This document shows positions 57,499 through 64,000 of a stretch of 64,000 nucleotides of DNA, in pieces. A program made the translations under genes and the position numbers. The stretch lies in assembly GCA_002633005.1 (NCBI GenBank), contig NMRA01000001.1:2150933-2214932 (forward strand). Direction: 5' to 3'. A model generated the notes under the pieces. It searched no databases, was not told the DNA's origin, and worked only from the letters and a program-made list of their open reading frames with translations. Each line of letters starts with the position of its first letter. Position 1 is the first letter of the stretch. The DNA comes from Phoronis australis. Lineage: Eukaryota > Phoronida > Phoronidae.

Positions 57499-59000
57499 TA
57501 TGTCACTTGAAGCTGTCTTGATTTATACACAATGGAGAAAACAGACTCCTGGAAATTTATCTCAATGATTCAACAAAAATCACTATGGTAAATGGTCTGC
57601 ATTCCACATTCCTCTCAGTCTTCATTGGTCTTTGTCCCTGCTGAGTTTGTCACAGAGCAAATAGTCCAATACTGTCTATGCCAAGTTACTACACATAGGA
57701 AAGGTAAAATTTTGAACTAACAATTGAACAAAACTCGACCATCACCAAAGTTTTTCCACACCCATTCCTAACCAACCTGTGGAACAAACAATAACAATGG
57801 CAAATGACCAAATTCAGACATGACTCACATCAGATTCAACAAGCACTTCCTTCGGTCAACAGGTCAAGGAGTGTGTGCCTTTGTAACTACACAGCAGTTA
57901 GACTTAAATTCATCCAGTCGCAGACTCGATGTGTTCAAAGGAAATGCCACCTTTGTGGTCTGCTTCAAAGATTTTTTCTCTGTTTTCTTTTCAAGTGTCA
58001 GAAACAGGAACAGGAAGTAGGTTAATAAAATTAGATGCAAACTAGCGCCTCCAAACGGTGATGATCGGAGACACTTCTGTTCTTTAGTGAGCTCACTAGC
58101 CCTGCTCTCCCACAGACATCGCCTGAACTTATCTCTCAGATACAGACGAGTGTCCAAGTGGCACTGGCCGCCAGACACCTGAACATTAACTGCACCCCGA
58201 GGTGCCAGAAATGGCCCAGTCTGGTGGAACTCGAGTAAAACTATGGGTGGGGCCCGACAGCGTCTCGGTGCGGCGAACCGCAGACGTTACCCAGAAGGCC
58301 GGACTGAAATTTAAACTACTAGTACATGGCCGGGAACGCTGAAGAAGAAGAAGTTCCGCAGTAAATATAACTTTTCGGAAAAAGATTGGAAGTTATAAAT
58401 AACCAATTTGGATGATTATCATACTAGCTAGAAGATGGAGACTGGTGTTTAAATTGGCGAAAAATGACCCGGCCAAAAGCGGTTTCAGAGCAGAGAGATC
58501 ATATTCGCCGGCGAGTCAACAAAGTCAGTACAACTCTGGCAATTTTCGGCTGAGCGAAATGAAAACGTATTAGAACGTTACACTGTAACGTTCTAATACG
58601 TTGAAATCTTTTGCGACATATTCCGCCAAATCTATGGCTCATGAAGTCGGACTCTACTCGACGAAGACACACTCAGGCGGCCCTCAACGCCACGCTTGCA
58701 CAGTCAGTGAACGCCTGTCACGCAAAATTCGACAGTCTGACAGTGACAAGGGCAAATTGCACGATCCTGTATCGTGACGACTTCTTATGACTAAACGCAA
58801 ATGTCACAGTTCATCTCAGTCTTAGTTGTTAGGTAGTACAGCACGTCTCCGATCCATTCTGCATTGAAAGATTCGGATGCCCACTGTCCAGTGCAGTACC
58901 TGAGTAACCACGGCGGCGAACTTCATCTGAGTCAGGTAACGAAGAACAAGGCTGGCCCCGCTCCCACATATGGGCTTGGTCCTTTGTCTTTTAGTCATGT
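57499..59000 (-). promoter_or_regulatory. 5' flank of the arrestin gene
   Basis: No further coding exon was recognised. From about 58150 to 58750 CpG density is visibly higher than in the rest of the window (ccgcagacgttacc, tcggtgcggcgaaccg, cgccggcgag), which suggests the promoter and 5' UTR. Transcription start not determined. Confidence 0.35.
58564..58602. repeat. Perfect 39-bp palindrome
   Basis: Two 19-base arms (aacgtattagaacgttaca and its complement) around one C, with the sub-word aacgtt in both arms. In the CpG-richer 5' flank of the arrestin gene. Confidence 0.95.
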
Positions 59001-59099
59001 TGTCGTCCGCCCCGGTAGCAACAAAATTCCTTCCTAGTCGTCTCTCTGTTTTGAAAGCAAAACGACACTAGAGTGCAGCATGAACGTCGTATTGACGTT

Positions 59100-62020
59100 A
59101 ACAAAACCATAGCCTCTCACTCATTTAGGTACATAATAAACATTAATAGATCAGAATATTTCTCTTTGACTGTATACCTGAGATGAATACTGAAACGTAC
59201 GTGGTTCATGCTCCACTCTGTTTTCAACGTCCTGCTTGTAATTTGGGCAAAACTGCGTATAGGCTAATGTTCAGGCATCGTTTCTGGGAAACTGGTCCAG
59301 TTTCACCGGCAGCACCTATTCCGGCGCGATTTGACCCGGACTGAACAATGTCCGCAATCCGAGTCATAGAAGCCGGTTTATCAGGAAAAGCTGATCTATA
59401 TGGGCCTATTGTGTGAAGTTGAGCAATTCCCACATAAGTGATGGTTTCACGGTAATAAAACACTGCCTAAAATAAATTCATCGTGGACTACAACTTTACT
59501 GTGATTTTTTGAACTGTTTGATTTTTGAAGTTCAATTCCTCACAATAAGTTAGTAAGTCAGGATCACTTTTACGGGTAAAAATACCGCAAGAATTAGCCA
59601 AAATAGAAGAGTTTGAGCTTTCGGATCTCTAATACCCGCTGATAATTGGTTTTATTAACTCTTTGAACCGGCTGCAGATAATTGGCCTCCGAGTGATAAT
59701 GCAGGACAAAAAAGAGCAAGGGAAAGCTTATGATATCTGGCCTCAGTAACCGTTGTCGTCTGCAGTTGAAACCAAACGAGAGGTTTTGTAATTAATGCGC
59801 AGCACTGCAAATCTTACCCTTGCCTTAATATAGGCACGTAACATTCAGTAAGCACCACAATTTCACGCAATTTGTGTAGTTGAAAACGTTTATTGTAAAT
59901 ACAATACATGAACTACTCTGAAAACGTAAATTTACCTTGGCTTCTGTGTTATAGTTCCTGTGGTTCGGGAACATAACTCATCAACTGCGTTGTTTAAGAA
60001 ACACTTGATAATAAATTTTGAGCTTTCATCCAACAACAAAAGAAAACAATTGGAAAACGCTATTCAAAAATCAAGGACCACCACGTCGTAGTCCCAGAGG
60101 TAAATCTATTGTCGCATAGTGACCGAGGCAATGGCAGTGGCGGATAGGATACCATAAGGGAGAGNGGGGGGGGGGACCCAACCCTTTGCCTCGGGGAATT
60201 GGGCAAAGCGCGATTATATCTGAAGAGGCGGCCCAAAAGTTCTGGTGGACCTGCTGTTCAGAAACTCTATCGGTGGACTAAAAAATGAAAATGGGAACAC
60301 GATTCAGACGCTACCGGTCCTAGTTACTGAACTCAATATGTCCTCACGCTTCACACTGTTGCTGTTTTATTTTGCTCGCGGCAGCCAAAGGGGGGGGGGG
60401 CTGCCCTCCCTAAATCCGCCTATGACGTGATCCTTCAGTACGTTTAACTGCCGAAATCAACTATCATGGCAAGCCGTGGTAAAACTGAGATAAGTGTTTG
60501 TGGGAGCTATTTTCGTAATTTCAGCTACTAAGATTTTAAAATGGAATCAAACAAAACCCATCTTTTTAAAAACATGAAACCACTGTGAAACTTCCGTTAG
60601 TGACTTCCGTTTACAAGCAGTGTTTTTTAACGTATTCTCTGATCGTACGGCAAAAAAAAATCTAAAACATATCTTAACTTGTCCGTAATTTCCCACCTCT
60701 GAACACATGGTTGTATGAATTGAATTTATTATCACACGTTCTGGAACATTTGAAGTAAAATTCAACAGGAACACTTTCTAGATTAATTTTAGAGAGTTTT
60801 TCTGTCGCACATAGAACGAACTCGTCTCTAAATACCACCACGACCCCAATTTTAACGGTGGCGCGTGAACTCGTTTGTGAAAATTGTTGACTGCGCGTTC
60901 GCACCGGCCAGATCGACTACGTGCTGGCTTGGACTTGTCCCTGTAGAAAAAACTAGACGGCTTCGATATTTTCGCATAATACCCTGAGCAGTATGTTTTA
61001 AAGCAACGAAGACTACCCCTGCTAAAAATCAGGTACAGGATTTGTCCCCCTTATAAACGAGTTGTGACTTTATGTTCATGTCCATCCTCTAGTGAGGTAC
61101 AGCAACGCACATCTAAATGTAAGGTAACTAGCAGCCTAGATTTACTGCGCTGGTGACAGACTGGCAGACTAGTACCATCGTAGAACTCTATCCTCCAGCA
61201 TGGGCGGTGCACCATAGGGGGCTGGGGGCTATAGTACCCCACTTTTTCAGTGCTGCACCGCCCATGTCCAGGGCTACCTTAGCAAAGACTAGACGGTTCA
61301 GACCTACTCTGGCTCATTATTTGTCATGGAAATGACGTCAAATAACTTAGAACGAAAGAAGGCCCTCCCAAAAAGGAAACAGATTAGTCCCCACATCACA
61401 ATAATTCTTTTTAACTCTTAATTTCCATGTTGATGGTCGATGGAAACGGCAGCACATTTATAATCTCCCTGTCCGCATAAACAGTACAGGTTAGTTTGAA
61501 GTAAATGGGCGGCGCTGAAGTGATACCCATAAGAAAATCGATGCAGACAGGAACTTGGCACTGGAGGCCGCGGAATGAGCCCAAATAAGTAAATGCGCAA
61601 CACTGATACAAACATTAACTTACAGACTTTACGCTTGTCTAATTATTATACTGCTTATAGGATACTTGCCATGATTCATTATGCACAGAATAATAACAAA
61701 ATACAAAACAAACGGCGTTTTATGTATTCCCTGCAGCCTTTTAAATTCGAAAGTAACGACGCCTATCAGACTCACGTGATCGTCCAAATACGGAAGGCAA
61801 TACAGTCAATATTGTATGGAGAGCCAAAGCGAAAAAAATCCAGGACATAAATTTTCTACGCAAGATTTAAAAACAGGCCAAAGCATAATTTTACTGCGCA
61901 GGACCAAAAATAAACACCTCAAAACCATAATTTCACTAATGAGGTTGAATTGCTGTCGTCTCTTCCACACTTTGCAACAGAAGCCAATGTATGCTTGCAC
62001 ACATTAACACGGCTTCAGTG
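59100..62020. other. No convincing gene; small repeats only
   Basis: Contains a poly-G tract with an N (60165) and a decayed element with 'ggcggata' and, reversed, 'ggcggattta' ends (about 60137-60422). It also holds a 13-bp inverted repeat catgggcggtgca / tgcaccgcccatg at 61199-61266. The minus-strand frame 61611-61411 looks protein-like but matches nothing I know. Confidence 0.4.
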
Positions 62021-62021
62021 G

Positions 62022-62451
62022 CCGGTTGCATGAAACAGTCCCAAATAGGGACTCAACCAAGGTCCTAAGTCTTTTATTTGCGTATTGGAGGTTTTTATGG
62101 ACTCACAGATGCAATATTTTTCTATCATTTCACTATTATTATGAGCTCCCCTTTGATTAATGACATTTTCTAAAAATATAACTAAAAACTGAGCCCAGAG
62201 TTCATTGAAAATAAATAGGGACTCAGTCCTTAAATTGGGGGTGTTGCATGAAAAGATCCCTAATTATTTTCGATAATATTAACAATTCAACGTAGAGTTC
62301 ACTCTCGATTTTTATCAAAGTCAAAAATTGACTTGATAATGAAACTAAAACAATAAAAGAGGGGACAATCGGTGTTTCCACAAGTCCAAAATGCGCAGCA
62401 GATTTAGGAAACTTAGTTGAGTCCCTATTTGGGACTGTTTCATGCAACCGG
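62022..62451. mobile_element. MITE family M1, complete copy with 36-bp perfect TIRs
   Basis: Ends at 62022-62057 and 62416-62451 are perfect inverted repeats, starting ccggttgcatgaaacagtcc. The core has 'gcatgaaaagatccctaatt', also present at 3475-3640. No transposase frame. 430 bases long. Confidence 0.9.
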
Positions 62452-63670
62452 GCACAGACACCCAGCGGTTCGTCCAATTGTCAGGGTGGTCACGTGGTCA
62501 CGTGGTCTCAAGGCTTGACAATTTTCTGTTCTGGCGTGATAATTTTTCGCTGCTGCCATGTGGCATGATAAATTCTGGTTTTGAGTTGTTTTTTGCCCTG
62601 TATAGAAAATACGTGTCATTGATTTTTTGCTTTGGCTTTCCATAGGAATGTGATTGTATTTTCGGCTTACACGAAGGCGACTATGCGATGGAGGCTGGGA
62701 CGAGGCTAATGTTGGCTGAGACATGATAGAACTCGAGTTATAGAACACCATGTGACCGTTTTGTAGACACAATTGGCTCGCAAAAACGCAAGATCACCCA
62801 AGTCTTCGCAAAATATCCCCATGCATTACAAGCCAAGGATGTAATCGCACTAGATCGGTTTACTCTACGCGACTCAACTTTCACTGGATGGCTACGAATT
62901 TTCCATTTACTCTGTATTCACTGATGCGCACCCGCTACCCATGAGAAGGTCACTAAGGTCCATATCATATACTTGAAAAAAAACGGCTTGTTCAAGTGAT
63001 CTAAATAACCAGTAAGCTACTTGGTATGTTTTAATCACTTACTAAATTTGATAACTGCCATAGTGCACATGTAAATAAAACAAAAACACGTTTCTAGTTA
63101 AAAATGCATTTCGCCCTGTTTAGCTGGCTAAAATAAATTAAAATAAATCGAAAGCTGAATCATACCTTTTACTGTCGTCACATACGACTCATAATATTCC
63201 TTAATCGTGTTATGATTCAATTTACCTTACCAACTCAAGACAACCACACTGCGCATATGCGCCACGTTCGAATTCGGAATTTCAGGGCTGGCCAATCCCA
63301 ATGACTGGAACTTAGACGAGTTTTCTTGAGTCGCTGGCTGTATCGCTGCTCTTGTTCTTGTTCAATTAGAAATAGTCCTATAACGGTAAGGAATATTATT
63401 ACGAGACATCATCTATGAGTCTAAAATGCCTAATTCGGTTTTCGTTTTTAGTCAGGGGTAATGAAGCCTCAGAATAAGATCTAATATTCATCGTATTGCA
63501 ACATAATTTCTGAAATATCATATACTACTAATGACACGTATCATAATGTGTTCATGATGTTCTAGCGAAGTATTAAATCAAAAGTAATGATCATACGACT
63601 CTAGTGAGTGTTTGTGAAGAATGCGTGAAAGTTCCTCTACCCCCGGCGCTCTGCCACTCTGTAGCTCACC

Positions 63671-63705
63671 CTTGACAAAGAGCGTATCGCTCAAAACGTG
63701 GGGAT
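63671..63705 (+). other. Possible Penelope-like element boundary motif
   Basis: cttgacaaagagcgtatcgctcaaaacgt has the layout 'CTTGACGAAG, short stem-loop, GAAACGT' that I associate with repeat ends of Penelope-like elements. The small stem gagcg/cgctc is perfect. No RT or GIY-YIG frame nearby. Confidence 0.25.
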
Positions 63706-64000
63706 ATTTTAGAATATTTTAGTACCGACGCTCGTCGTTTTAGTTTTACTAGTTATACTATTTTATATTTTTATTCGTCAGTAACTGCACGGCATTCCAA
63801 CATCCACTTATTTCATAATAATATGTCACGTTCTTGTTACTATGTTGGGATCATGCTAAATTATCATAGGTTTCTTTCAAAATATGAAATTCTTTTGTCA
63901 TACTACCATCCACAGCCAATCCTCTCTGTGTAAATAAACGTATCAAAAGTCTACAAAACGTAGATTACGTGATAACATTAGCAATATAATCTTGGTTATC

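Noticed and set aside
57804-58178. Overlapping frames of 66-104 codons upstream of the arrestin start
   Set aside because: All three frames are open at once, none resembles a known protein, and they fall in the inferred promoter/5' UTR region.

Overview
The window looks like nuclear DNA of an animal. It is AT-rich, its genes are split by introns of roughly 0.2 to 4.5 kb with standard GT...AG borders, and non-coding stretches are full of short inverted-repeat transposons, tRNA-like SINE pieces and retroelement fragments. The gene content (usherin, ADAM10, an alpha-arrestin), P2X7-tail-like and lectin-like fragments, a probable U12-type intron and apparently unmerged allelic contig ends suggest a highly polymorphic marine invertebrate, perhaps a non-vertebrate deuterostome (echinoderm, hemichordate or lancelet). 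The species cannot be fixed from the sequence alone.

Layout. (1) 1-830: two unrelated protein fragments, converging and overlapping, probably transposon-derived. (2) 1438-10487, minus strand: the first seven coding exons (514 codons) of an usherin (USH2A)-type gene, with signal peptide, LamG-like domain and laminin N-terminal domain. It runs off the left edge before the laminin-EGF repeats. A non-coding first exon probably ends at 11520. (3) 11.6-15.0 kb: the shared 5' flank of two divergent genes. (4) 15831-38597, plus strand: a complete ADAM10 (kuzbanian-type) sheddase, reconstructed as 14 coding exons, 790 codons, every junction in phase. Exon 9 to exon 10 appears to use an AT-AC (U12) intron. 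Its introns hold a tRNA-like foldback element, two apparent assembly duplications, a DIRS-like RT scrap and a 1.6 kb foldback transposon packed with a palindromic 21-bp minisatellite. (5) 38.6-50.2 kb: ADAM10 3' UTR, an inverted-repeat element, an orphan lectin-like exon on the minus strand, a decayed LINE 3' end and long AT-rich non-coding DNA. (6) 50205-57498, minus strand: a complete alpha-arrestin (ARRDC2/3-type) gene, seven coding exons, 388 codons, with two PPxY motifs. (7) 57.5-64 kb: its 5' flank plus small transposons; no convincing further gene.

The three genes are not a pathway. Usherin is an extracellular adhesion protein, ADAM10 a membrane metalloprotease that sheds Notch and other ectodomains, and alpha-arrestins are adaptors linking membrane cargo to NEDD4-type ubiquitin ligases. 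The usherin and ADAM10 genes are head to head, about 3.5 kb apart between their inferred 5' UTR exons.

All exon borders were read by eye from splice consensus, frame continuity and protein family similarity recalled from memory. No alignment or database search was run.
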